From the NCBI GenBank assembly GCA_030141605.1, contig JAQGDQ010000272.1, positions 1 to 64,000 of the forward strand: 64,000 nt of DNA. The letters are read 5' to 3'. Source of the DNA: Tubiluchus corallicola. Taxonomy: Eukaryota; Priapulida; Priapulimorpha; Priapulimorphida; Tubiluchidae. The notes under the pieces were generated by a model, which did not search any database, was not told the origin of the DNA, and saw only the letters and a list, made by a program, of their open reading frames with translations. Position numbers and translations under genes: made by a program. Shown here in pieces: positions 25,020-35,779 of the stretch; within the stretch, counting starts at the first letter, position 1, and each line of letters opens with the position of its first letter.

Positions 25020-28000
25020 GTTTTTTCGCATTTCTTGATTTTCAAATTTTATCTTCAAAATTCACGTAATTGTGGGTTTGCATCATCACATTTTTTTAAC
25101 ATTTACTAACTTTCTAAATTCTGTTCGGCTTTCAATTAAAAATTATTTAGTTGTATTTAGTGCTATGTAATAGTGCCATGATTGGATTCATGAGCCTGGC
25201 TATAAAAATATTAGTTTGTTAATGCTAACATTTTATGGGGTTATTACAATGGCATGGGTGCAAGTGAAACGTTATTTTTCGGGGAGTATTAGGGTTTCGC
25301 ATTCAAAGCGCTTAACTTTAGGCCTCTTTGTTTATTACAAGCAAAAACTTACAGCTTCGTGATATAGTACTCTGATTTCAAATCTGCCCGCAGTTTTAAA
25401 GAAATGTTTGCATTTGTGAAAAGCAAGTAGTAGGTTACACGTTGCATCCACAACAGCGCTGGCAAATAATCCATCTTTTAAATTTAGTTTCTAATAAAAG
25501 CATTATAACAATAATATATCTGACAGTGTATCTTCACACATTTTTATTGGAATTTATTTGCGCATTTATATGTATTAAACATATATGCATCGTACAATAA
25601 GTGTTCTTGGTTCTCAATCGAACTTGGTGGTCTATAGCTGTTCTCATTTTTGTTAAGATCTTTGTTAATTCGGTCAAGTGATATGGCGAACAAGCATCAG
25701 TAGAAAAAATGCGAGAATTTCCCTTATGTTTACCACTATTCTTAATCTCACAAATTTTAACTTAATTCTACATTACCCAATAACATTACTACACTCAACA
25801 GCGCTCCGTTTTTACGCCAAAAAAAATAATTTACCACCTTGACGATTCATGACATATTTTGGAAGACTAATAGCAGATATAAAGCACAGATAACAGAATC
25901 GTTAAAAATCGAAAGGGCCATCCAATGAGCATAATTACTAATGCTTACTAATCGCAATCTTGCCCATATTATTTCAACATTATAAAAACTCATCGAAGTA
26001 AGAGCTTTCATTTGTTAAAATGATAAAACAAAATTCATTTGCAGCAGTTCTGGGAATAAAGTTCATAAAAGGTAACCAAGTACAAGATCCACGTTTTTGG
26101 AATAACAAAATTATTAAAGTGTTTGCAATTCGTATACCCAAAAAATGTAAAATTAGCTTGTAATTAGATTGCAATCCTGTTTTCTTGGCAAAGTCCTTGG
26201 AGCAGTGATCTTACCTTTGCAATTTAAAAGTGGACGGTTGAGCATTTCCGTTTCCTCTCACTTCATTTTTCTTTGTCAAAAATTTCAACGATGCGATTAA
26301 GCCATCATAAAACTCATTTGCAAACAAAGCGGCACTCAAAATTCTAAATTATTTCACATGTCTAATTCGTACAGCTACGTCAAATAATAATTTCAGCGAT
26401 CTAAGACAACATAGCCCACATTTATTACAGCAAGAATTTTCTCGTCAATTTTATGAGCGCACCGGTGACGGATGAGACGGATAGGACAGTTGGTCACGTG
26501 ACCCGCGTCACTTTACTGTTACCATGGCAATTTGGCTTACCTGACATAGGGGAATAAACAACAGGTGAGGATTCATCAGTAATAAAAGTACAAGGACAGT
26601 CTACAGTCTGCTAATTCCCTTAGCGCTACCGCACTTATATAACCAACTTATATGAACGGGACTGTTTGAGTGAAAAAAAAGAAAAAAATAGTAGTACACA
26701 CACTGGTTGCAGAAACGAAAAATCGCCCGACCCGATATCTTGGAGATAAGTTGCATCTCCAAGATTATAGTCCTTGATACGCCACTTTATAAAAGACTGT
26801 TAATGAGCAGACAGTAATTGATGCTAGGATGAGAATTCAATGAACTACAGGTGATACTAAGCTAACCAGAATTTCTGACTTTCATTTCACTGAGTAGTCC
26901 TCGTGGCATCTTCATTATGACCAACGACGCTATTGCTATTATTATTCTTGAAATGGTCATCATCATCAACAGTAAAAACAACAATGACGTCGTTTTAGTC
27001 GGGCAACATTCATTTGGCTAGACGTAAATATTGATGAAAAATAATTTGAACACACAAAATGAATGAATATTAGTCTTTAAATACTTTTCTCATTTATGCA
27101 ATACCACTATAAAATATCTACAGATTAAAATTCATAGAAATGTCGTTTCAAAATCTAGTTTAATTGATGCTATTCTATATCATTTCACTTGCATTTGGCA
27201 TATAATAAATTGTAATCAATTTTGCCAAACAAAACATCTAATTTAAAAACAATCTGTGAAAATTTTTGGAAATAATAAGGGAAAAGGCATTTAGACAAGT
27301 GTACATGTGTAGCCGGTGGCATAATCGATAGAACTTCCAAGTTAATGTACAAGCATTAACAAATAGTTCCACAATATTATTCTATTTATCAGCATTACTG
27401 CTTGCCAAGGTAACAGAATAAATAGAAACACATACACAAAGACTATACTAACATCATGTGTTTGTAGTAAAAATTAATAATTAACGTTCCCGTCTACAAA
27501 TATTACAGATAATTTTTTCTTTTACTAATTATTATTTTTGGGAGCCTGCATTCTTATTCTTGTGCTTTAATTAATTTTCTAAAACTTAATTTGTTATTAT
27601 TTATGTTATCAGAAGCAGCAAGATTAAATATTCTAAAATTTATGTTGCACGAATTTACCAGCAAATTCAAAAGTTACATTATGTGCCATTCACGGTACAA
27701 TGCATGTTCTATAATTGCCTTCATAACACTAAGCCAAGAAAGTACAATAATTATTAGTCTTCCTGAGCTGAAAAGACCGTCGGTGCGGAAATCAATATCA
27801 ATGTCAGTGTCAACAACAACGTCATGGTCAACGTCAGTATCAACGTAAACATCATTATCAGTTTGCATAATGGATGTTCTTTTTATTAAAAAATGGCAGT
27901 TTTTATTTAAAAAAACGGACGATTGTGTAGACATTAGTTTAAAATAGTATGCTCTGAAATATTGAAAATTAATATCTAGAACAGCTTTTTTAAATCAAAG

Positions 28001-28078
28001 CTTAGATTAAATACTAATACCTCGGGTAGTTAAATTTTGTTAAACTTTCAAACCTACGCAAGGCACAGCGGATCCACT
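25020..28078. other. No gene seen; poly(A) region of the oxidoreductase expected near its end
   Basis: AT-rich. It holds a 12-bp palindromic E-box (26492-26503) and a degenerate hexamer repeat near 27790-27850 (GTCAAC/GTCAGT-like). Minus-strand poly(A) signals near 27882 and 27902 could serve the quinone oxidoreductase gene. No domain was recognised. Confidence 0.45.
26492..26503. promoter_or_regulatory. Perfect 12-bp palindrome with E-box core (GGTCACGTGACC)
   Basis: It contains GTCACGTGAC, the binding core of USF/MiT-TFE type bHLH-zipper factors. No gene start was recognised next to it, so function is unsupported. Confidence 0.3.
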
Positions 28079-28079
28079 A

Positions 28080-28441
28080 AGACTGGCAATGGCGCCTTTT
28101 GTCATATTCGCGTGGCCTACATATAGGCGCGGTACCGTGATAAGCATGATCAGTGTTCGTCTGTGACGTCAGTGTGACGTAGGCCTCATTTTCCGTGTCA
28201 TCACAACAGCGTCTTATAGCAATCTTCGCTTACGCAAACGTGCTTCGTGCGCAGAAGAGATGACTACCATTGCACAAACTGCGGTTAGTTTGTGATGCAA
28301 ACGATAGCTGTGTTTGGTAAATTTGGTTGCCGTTAATTAATTTTCCAAGGTTAACAATTGCGAATGTTTAAAGGCAGGAAAATGTATATTTTGACAGTAG
28401 ATTAAAATGAGATTGAGTCTAATCAATCGTCCGGTTTTCTT
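28080..28441 (+). repeat. Dispersed repeat family, copy 1 (inverse copy at 57925-58165)
   Basis: Starting GACTGGCAATGGCG and ending AATCGTCCGGTTTTCTT, it aligns along its length with the reverse complement of 57925-58165, including AGCGTCTTATAGCAATCTTC and ATGAGATTGAGTCT. It ends 26 bp from the stop codon of the oxidoreductase gene, so it would lie in that gene's 3' UTR. Confidence 0.85.
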
Positions 28442-28466
28442 ATATGCTGCTATACCGATTTTTCTC

Positions 28467-28643
28467 TTAAGAGCAACATTGACGATCAACAACATTGACG
28501 ATCAGTTTTCCTCTAGCACCACCCCCTGCCATAGTGTCGTCGTGTGCTTTGGCCACCTCTTTCATTGGGTACTGCTTGGCCACAAAAGGATGTAACCATT
28601 GTTTTGCTGTTTTCAGATCTTCTCTAAGCGGTTGCCACTCACC
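28467..28643 (-). CDS. CRYZ-like: CRYZ-like exon 8 (C-terminal)
   Basis: Acceptor TTTCACAG; reads GEWQPLREDLKTAKQWLHPF, QYPMKEVAKAHDDTMAGGGA and RGKLIVNVVDRQCCS, then TAA (28467-28469). The last ten codons cross a 16-bp tandem duplication (TGATCGTCAATGTTG twice), so the tail after LIVNV is probably not ancestral. Confidence 0.88.
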   Translation of the reverse strand, partial: GEWQPLREDLKTAKQWLHPFVAKQYPMKEVAKAHDDTMAGGGARGKLIVNVVDRQCCS

Positions 28644-31600
28644 CTGTGAAATTGTAATAATCTTAATTAGTGCTAAACAACGGATGTAATAAGTGCGATA
28701 ACTGAAATAAAATAATTAGTTGCAACAACAGAAAATGCGTGAAATTAGGTTAATAATGATAATTATTATGCTGAGCTGTTAATACACGCTACGATTTTGG
28801 GTGTAAAACATGCAGTAGCTTCGCGGCAGCCGTACGGATTGTTGAACTACTATACTATACTATATCTTTTCTACCAAGTTTACGAATGGCTACAAACCTT
28901 TAATCCAACTGAGAGTGGACTGAGTGGTGCTACATTAGATTAGATTATAGGTGAAGGTAGATTAGATTGCTTTATTTTTAGCACAAGCCATATATTTATA
29001 TTTTGAAAAGGCTATAGAATAGCTGATACAGATTTATTTTGCGACTTTCAACATACTACAAAATTCGCAAACCTTTCCGTTTGCAGAACCTATGGCGAGT
29101 TAGGCTTACCAATTTTTCCAAATTTAAAAGAGTAAGACCGCGGATATTGTGCTCCATTTGAATGAAAGGATTAACTCTTAAAAAATCCATAGACTCGTAA
29201 GACTTCGAACCAATAATCTGAAACATAAACATAAATAGAGAGTTTTATCCCAAAAAATCATGCAGTAGAAGCATGCCAGTATGCAGAATTATGCTTGAAT
29301 AATGTCCCAAAGCGAACTTACACTTTTCGAAATCTGTATTATGACATAATGATGACTTAAACATACTCCCGTTTGCTTAATTGCAATTTTTCTGTCACAT
29401 AACTTGGTATGACTACACTAGTAGACCTCATATGGTGTTGGCATAGTTACAGCGTCAGATAATGCACAGTTTCTTTCGGGACACCTTGTATAATTTACCA
29501 CGATACATAATTTTCAGATACAAGGTTGATGTGCACGAGAAAAACAAAGACTTGTAAATGTTAGTTTTTATTCAATCCTTACTCTTCCTCACTAAATATG
29601 ACATACGCAGTAACCCTAACCCAGGACCTTCCCAACAGCACATAATTAAGTTGTAGAAGGCAACTATCATAATAATAACTGGACAGAAGAGCTTTTTGAG
29701 TGGCTGTTAGTAAATATTGGATCTTTGGTGTTCGACCCGGACATTTGATCACTGGGTCAGTTGCCGGTTTAAACACTAGATAGCTGGATAAATATTGGGC
29801 ATTTCATAAAGAGATTAAGGGGACACATACTCCGTGGATATTTCGCATCTTCATATTATTATTCACTGCACACTCTTCTAATTTTGCTCTCTTCTTCCAC
29901 ACGTCTTAGTTTTCGCTTTAAATAAATGTGATGCAATTGACAGCAAATGGCAAAATCTAGTGTAATGTGACTGCGTCATAATCATCATGTTTAAGGTAAA
30001 CATGATTTAATATCAGACAGTTCTTAAGAAAATGTGAAGACAATGTTAGTTTCGTACCACCATTGTTCCGTTCTTTTTCAAGACGTCTTGATTCTTGGGA
30101 CCATTAACTGAAAACGCCATTTCAATAATTGCATGAACACCCTGGTTACCAGTTATATTCTAAAAAAAGAAATAAACAAAATGATTAATAATATTATTAT
30201 TAGCTTTCAATGGGATTATAATATAATTGTAGTATTACTAGCTTTCATGTGTGATGTTTTTCTACTAGTGTTTAAAACCCCAAAGCTGCTAACGTATGGT
30301 AAAAACTATACATAGCATCTGATGACATATTACATGTCATATTACAGGATTAAATACATAGTTCGTTAGTAGGAATTTGAAGGCGATGTCCTATATCACT
30401 TCATAGTAAGCAGAGCTATGATCCCACGCACGTGAAACTTGCCCTATGTATTTACTGTCACATTTTTAACAATTACATTTAGTACCTATCTGCTATATTT
30501 ACATATTATATAACAAAGAAGATACCTACCATTATTTGTTCAACTTCGTTTTTGTCCCTGTGGTTGATCACGTGATCGGCTCCTGCTTCTCGTACTACCT
30601 CCATCCCTGCTGGAGTTCCAGCGGAACCAATGACTTTCATTCCTCTTAACTTAGCGACTTGTACTGCTAAATTTCCAACCTAAAACACGAAGTTTTCAGT
30701 AACAGAAATCTGTTACTGGATGAGTTGAAGTTAAAAAAATCAACGTAACGTTATTTGCAATACATTGTTCTACAATGTTTACGTTATTGTTCGTTTGCAG
30801 AGAACAAAATATGCGTTAAAAGAATAAATGAATGTTCTCGAAACTTGAATTTCTGAATATATTATATACTGTGATGACACATTACAAGTGACACAAGTGA
30901 ACGAGCATTAAGATATTGAGTCTTCCTCCAAATAGTACAGGAATGGACAATTAACGTTACATAATAATTATCTCATAATATAACGCATAAAGTTAAACAA
31001 AGTAAGTTTTGCTAGTGACTTAAAATCAGGATGAGTTCAAGTTGTTGTGAACTAATTATACATTTATAATAAGTATAGCTTCAATGCCTTTTAATTGGTA
31101 AATTTTATAATATTTTGATAATTTTTTTTAAGATTACTAAGTTAAGTACTAAGATTTTTCATTTCACGAGGAGATAATGAACACGTTTTAATAACATTAC
31201 ATTTGATGAGTGTTTCGTTATATTTGTTTTTGGACGAGGTAATACATACATACTTTTCAACTGAAAATCCTGTATACTGATCATATTGATTTGAAACTGG
31301 ACTAATGTCTACTTGAAAAGTCGGTGGAAGAAGTGAAATGTGATATATTTACATAAAGGAGGTCTACTATAAATAAATGAAATGGAGACAATAAATATCA
31401 TATATTACTTTCACTATAAGAGTTTTAGACGACAAGTAGATGATATTTGCAGTATGATCATATTTTACACAATATGTTAGTTTAAAAATTTTGTTTTTTT
31501 AAACAGACTACTTTTATATACACTAGGTTACTATAAACTTATTTAGATTATGTTATGATAATATTTATCATTTTCATCAAAGTACTTACAGCACCGCTGG

Positions 31601-34230
31601 CACCATGCACCAAAACTGTGTCACCAGGTTTGACATTAGCACTGAAAGAAAAATCCTTACATCATATTGCTTTCTTTTCACTAATAAGTGTCAGATGAAT
31701 TTTAGTGATTTCGTTGTCTTTCTTGTTAAGAAAGCCGGTCAGTTAGGAGTAACCACGTGACGATAAGGAAAAGTCCTTTTTCGACATAACACCGTTTAAT
31801 AGTACTAAATAGTTAGCCAGTTCACATACCAAATTAATACTTCTACAAAGTTTGCTTGCCGTCTACTGTAATGATAAAATGGTCGATTTTACGTAACAGA
31901 CCGAAAACATTTTTGTGGCTGCGTTCTTTTTGGTCAAGTTAAATTAATACATGTGTTGTGTACTAATGCTTAATAGTGCAGTCGTTAAATGTTAAATCTC
32001 TTTGCAAAATCAATGAAAAGTAATCGTTATTCTATGAAGCAGTTTATTAACATTCCATAGTAACATATCGAACAGACAGTTAATGCTACTTACTGTGCAA
32101 AGAGGAATCCCACGACGGAATTGGACATTGATGTAGCGTCCGTCATGGCTAAAAGAAATAATAATACCTACCACCGCCAGGGAGGGATTATGACCTTTTT
32201 GTGCACTAGACTAACGAAATTATGGGGGGGGGCTCAGATGGATCCGCCCGCACCCGTCTTGAATTTTTTTATTCATGATACATATTAGTGACATTTACAC
32301 AGCTTGAAGTAAACTTACTGCAAATTCTTTAAATGAACTAGAATAGTTATCTTTTGTTTGTCAATAAAAATATTCTTCAAGAAATCCATTAATTTACTAC
32401 AAGATTATTAGGTCCTCCAAGTTAGGCATTGGGCGGCAGCGTATCCATAGAATAACCAGCCCTGATCAATACATTGTCCAGCACCCCCCCCCCCCCATAA
32501 TTCACCAACATTCTGTTCACGATTACCTTATAAGGCCTCTATAAGCTGTCAAAAGAGGGCAGCACAGTGCAGCTCCCTGTTGAAACGATAAGTGGTCTGG
32601 CAACAGAAAAGTTTTATCAGGATAAACAACGCAATATTCAGCGCATGAACCCGTAGCAGGAAATGTCCAAAAAACTCGATCTCCTTTCTGTAAAAATTAT
32701 GAAGAACACACACGTGAATCTGTGAAATAATGTTATACATGTATGCATTATGTAAGTTCATACATTAACAGAAAAAAATTAATGAATATATTGAATGACT
32801 CTGACATATGGAAATTATTTTGCTTCTCTTCATTGTTAAATCATGTTTTAATTTACATTTTTTTTTAATTTTGCTCTTACATACATAATAGCAACGCTCA
32901 CGTTTTATGTCTGTATGAACTTATTGCATGAATGTATTGAAAAATAAAGCAAATTCATACCATGTACTGAAAAAATACTAAAAGTAAGTCACGTAAATGT
33001 TTATTAAAGAGTTTATATTAGTATGCTGCCCTTGATTAATGAGCCGGAAAAAAATCACTGAATAAAAACTGTGACGTTTCTCATGTTGCCGTGACGTGTC
33101 TTCAAATACTGATTGATTGACTGATCATAATTTTATTTCAGACAAGAAAGTCCATATAAAAATATAATACTTAAAATCCGTGAAATTAAAACAGCCTTAA
33201 CTAAAATCTAATAACTAAAAATAAAGATTAAATTAATGGCACACAAACACATACGTATAAGCCCACGATTATAGGATTATGGTTACAATTACTTAATATT
33301 TACATTAATAAAGAATTAACGAACATATTAATTAAAATTCATAAGTTCAAGTAATAAAATCGTTCGGTCTAAGGAACAGAATTGACCTCCATTTCGTACG
33401 CAGAGTAAAATGAATGTACATATCACATTCTAAAAGAGATTTGATACAAAAACAAATTGCAACTATTAGAACTGGATCAGTCATTCTATTAAATCAGTCA
33501 GACTTTTTATTTCTCCAAAAAAGACACTGATTTTACACAAATTTCAGATGATATTAATAATCAACTTAACTTAAATCCGGTTACGTTTTTTCCAACTATC
33601 TCGATAACTCCTGAACCATCAATACCTTCAATGTAGGGAATAGTGTGGCAGTGCAGGAAGTCTGGCGCAGGGAACATTCCCATTCTAAACAGTACGTCTA
33701 CAGGATTTGGTCCATATGAATGCACTTTCACTAACATCTGAAACAAGGTATACATTAAAGCAATGGTACAGCTAAGCTTGATGTTTATTAATGGCTTGTG
33801 TCACACTCATGCAAGCCCGCATAACTTACACACATTTACGCTTACAAGCGCACAATTTATAATCTATTTATTTATTAACACATTTATAAACGTATAATTT
33901 ATACGTACACACATATGCTTGCCTACTCACGCAGCCTTTTAGTCATACATGTACGGACGCACTATACGCACGCACGTACACATCGAAAATTCAACTTTTT
34001 GCTTGTATTATGCATTTTGTGTGTTTGGTGTAGACTGCACGCAGCTACAGTGCATTATTTAGAACACAAACGTAGGTGCAAAAGCGAGTGCATGTGTGCG
34101 TTTGTGTGAACATGTTTGTGGGTGCGTGGAAAGAAAACTTTACCTGATTATCAGATGGTGTTGGTACTGAGACTTGCTGAAGTTTCAATACATCACTTCC
34201 TCCGTACTCGCTTATTACAACGGCATTCAT
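28467..34230 (-). CDS. CRYZ-like: Zeta-crystallin-like NADPH:quinone oxidoreductase (8 coding exons, 334 aa)
   Basis: Coding exons: 34144-34230, 33570-33737, 32527-32687, 31590-31641, 30530-30679, 30058-30159, 29110-29217, 28467-28643. Seen: N-terminal MNAVVISEYGGSDVLKLQQV; GroES-like fold with GPNPVDVLFR; KGDRVFW; GAALCCPLLTAYRGLI; the NADPH-binding loop HGASGAVG (151-158) with VQVAKLRGMKVIGSAGT; IIEM near 217; IIGSKSYESMDF; QYPMKEVAKAH; GGGARGKLIV near the end. The order and length match zeta-crystallin/QOR (about 330 aa), a cytosolic medium-chain dehydrogenase/reductase without the zinc ligands that reduces quinones with NADPH. All introns are GT/AG except one: after exon 2 the sequence is AAG|TTAAGT where AAG|GTAAGT is expected. 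A 16-bp tandem duplication changes the last codons. So the gene is recognisable throughout, but whether this allele is functional is open. Confidence 0.88.
29110..29217 (-). CDS. CRYZ-like: CRYZ-like exon 7
   Basis: Acceptor ATGTTTCAG, donor TTG|GTAAGC; 36 codons reading IIGSKSYESMDFLRVNPF and NIRGLTLLNLEKL. It aligns with the G-S-R-G-x-x-x-I-N-P and I-x-G-x-x-L stretch of the family. Confidence 0.85.
30058..30159 (-). CDS. CRYZ-like: CRYZ-like exon 6
   Basis: Acceptor TTTTTTTAG; donor GTACGA after GTG (a GTGGTA alternative 3 nt earlier would drop one Val). Reads NITGNQGVHAIIEMAFSVN and KKNGTMV, the G-x-D/H-x-I-I-E-M segment of the coenzyme-binding half. Confidence 0.85.
30530..30679 (-). 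CDS. CRYZ-like: CRYZ-like exon 5
   Basis: Acceptor GTGTTTTAG, donor ATG|GTAGGT; 50 codons in phase 0. Reads VGNLAVQVAKLRGMKVIGSA, then GADHVINHRDKNEVEQIM, completing the nucleotide-binding loop begun in exon 4. Confidence 0.92.
31590..31641 (-). CDS. CRYZ-like: CRYZ-like exon 4 (nucleotide-binding loop)
   Basis: A 52-nt exon: acceptor TTCTTTCAG, donor GCT|GTAAGT. With the AG left by exon 3 it gives SANVKPGDTVLVHGASGA, the first half of the NADPH-binding loop. Confidence 0.9.
32218..32502. mobile_element. Possible MITE: 285-bp inverted-repeat element in CRYZ intron 3
   Basis: Left end AATTATGGGGGGGGG and right end its inverse (13 C then CATAATT). The right end lies 25 bp from the donor of exon 3. 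No clear target duplication is visible, so the call is tentative. Confidence 0.45.
32527..32687 (-). CDS. CRYZ-like: CRYZ-like exon 3
   Basis: Acceptor TTTTTACAG, donor AAG|GTAATC. Reads KGDRVFWTFPATGSCAEYC, then PDHLSFQQGAALCCPLLTAY and RGLI, ending on two bases of the next codon. This is the substrate-domain to coenzyme-domain junction of the family. Confidence 0.92.
33570..33737 (-). CDS. CRYZ-like: CRYZ-like exon 2, with abnormal splice donor
   Basis: Acceptor TTGTTTCAG; 56 codons reading MLVKVHSYGPNPVDVLFRMG, then YIEGIDGSGVIEIVGKN and VTGFK. The next exon starts KGDRV in phase 0, so the border must be after AAG, where the intron begins TTAAGT rather than GTAAGT. Nearby GTs would shift the frame. 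Confidence 0.88.
34144..34230 (-). CDS. CRYZ-like: CRYZ-like exon 1 (proximal copy)
   Basis: Start ATG at 34230 is preferred because the homologous upstream copy starts at the matching codon; an in-frame ATG at 34257 would add nine residues. 29 codons, MNAVVISEYGGSDVLKLQQV then SVPTPSDNQ, to donor CAG|GTAAAG. Confidence 0.88.
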
Positions 34231-35459
34231 AGTTTGTGTCATTATTGCTAATACCACTCCTTAATTATTCTACCAGATTCACTAAATTCGCTGAAGTATA
34301 ATACTAGACTCACAGCCCTTAGAAATATTAAGAGAGTAAAGTGCAACCTGCATGACAATGCGTGACTCAGCAGAATTTGCTAGAACTTGGATACAACAAA
34401 CTGACCGCTTCATTAGTTTCGCTAGTTGGTTCCATCGCTGCCCTACGCGAGTGTTGCATTCAATATTATTCTGTTCAGCATCAAAAGCATTTAGTAAATA
34501 GTGTAATTTATAATATTCACCGTGTTTTTGTATGCCTTTTCTTGGTTCACGTACATTGTTTGTTGACTAACAATGTTTTGTAGTAATAACTGTCGTACCA
34601 ATTGTTGTCTGTTCCATTAATCATGACATGAAAACCCAACGTGAATTGTGAAATTATACTATTGTATTGCTAGGTTAGTTGTGAAGCTATGTTAACGTGT
34701 ATTGTCCTCTAGGCTCCCATTCCGTTATAGTGTGTAAGATTTGACATTTGTTATGAAATTCGCTAGTTTTTACAGCCATTCCAATTTCTCAATTTTTTTG
34801 TTTTCACTTTCTAAAGTGCCTTAAGACAAAGTAATACCAAAATGATCATGAAAGTATGACGAATAAAAGCTTTGGTTTCTGTTTTTATTATATAAATTTG
34901 TTATAGTTATGTATTTTCATTATAATTCCAGAAGTAAGAAAACCATTTATTATAAAAAATAAGTAGCACTATTAGTTCTTGCATACTTTAAAACATCGTT
35001 GTTAATACCTTGACTGTTCAAATGGGTCATCTGTCTAAATTTCCATGGCATCGACCAACAGGTACCACAAGGCATTTGACAATGATGATGAATTATAAAA
35101 AATAAAACAATAATTTTTATGTTAATTTGCAGGCTGTAATTCTCAACTCACTTGCTGAGAACTTGTACAGATTTGAAATTTCAGTTCACTATAACAAAGA
35201 AAGTACGTATTTTTTCACGTAGTTGTTAACACAAGAGCATTTACTGGTTTCTAGCAAAATTGTTAACAATCGCAAGAGACTTACCCGAATAAAAAGTCTT
35301 TGCTGAAAACCAGTCACATGGTTAGCGGTAAAATGACAATTCAACCTTGAAATCTTGATGGGGTCTAGAAGATGTTTTTTCAAGTTTTGGTTGCATTGTC
35401 TTGAATGTTTGCCTGCGCGTGCAAGCTTAGATACCTACGCACCTTTAATTTACACCTAC

Positions 35460-35546
35460 CTGATTATCAGAGGGTATTGGTATCGACACCTGTTGAAGTG
35501 TCAGGACATCACTTTCTCCGTATTCGCTTATTACAACGGCATCCAT
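35460..35546 (-). CDS. Second copy of CRYZ-like exon 1 (distal copy)
   Basis: 29 codons, MDAVVISEYGESDVLTLQQV then SIPIPSDNQ, to donor CAG|GTAGGT. Same length and same exit phase as the proximal exon 1 with a handful of substitutions. Similarity continues upstream in both copies (34260-34450 and 35565-35770), including CTCAGCAGAATTT. It has an in-frame TAA before its ATG. It could be an alternative first exon and promoter spliced to exon 2, or the surviving end of a tandem gene duplicate; no second copy of exon 2 was seen. Confidence 0.8.
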
Positions 35547-35779
35547 GGTTTATGTCATTATTGCTGACACCATAGCTTAGGTGCACTACTAGATTTATGT
35601 TTAAGATTCACTAGCTTTTTCTGGGATTTGTTAGACTTATCAGTTAAGTATATTAAAATTGCAAAGCCTGTAATGGGCGGCAACTCATGCCTCAGCAGAA
35701 TTTAACACAGTTTACGCAAAGTGACTGCCTCTCTTGCTTCAGTTACGCTGGCTCCAACGTAGCAGGCTATGCCGCCTAT

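Noticed and set aside
27674-27934. Asp/Val-rich open frame
   Set aside because: It crosses a degenerate hexamer repeat and has no other support.
29579-29776. Candidate exon of the oxidoreductase gene
   Set aside because: It lies at a plausible place, but the real exon 7 (29110-29217) matches the family and joins in phase; this frame does not align.
32100-32155. Segment with acceptor- and donor-like borders between CRYZ exons 3 and 4
   Set aside because: Exon 3 joins exon 4 directly in phase with a good family match; adding this piece would break it.
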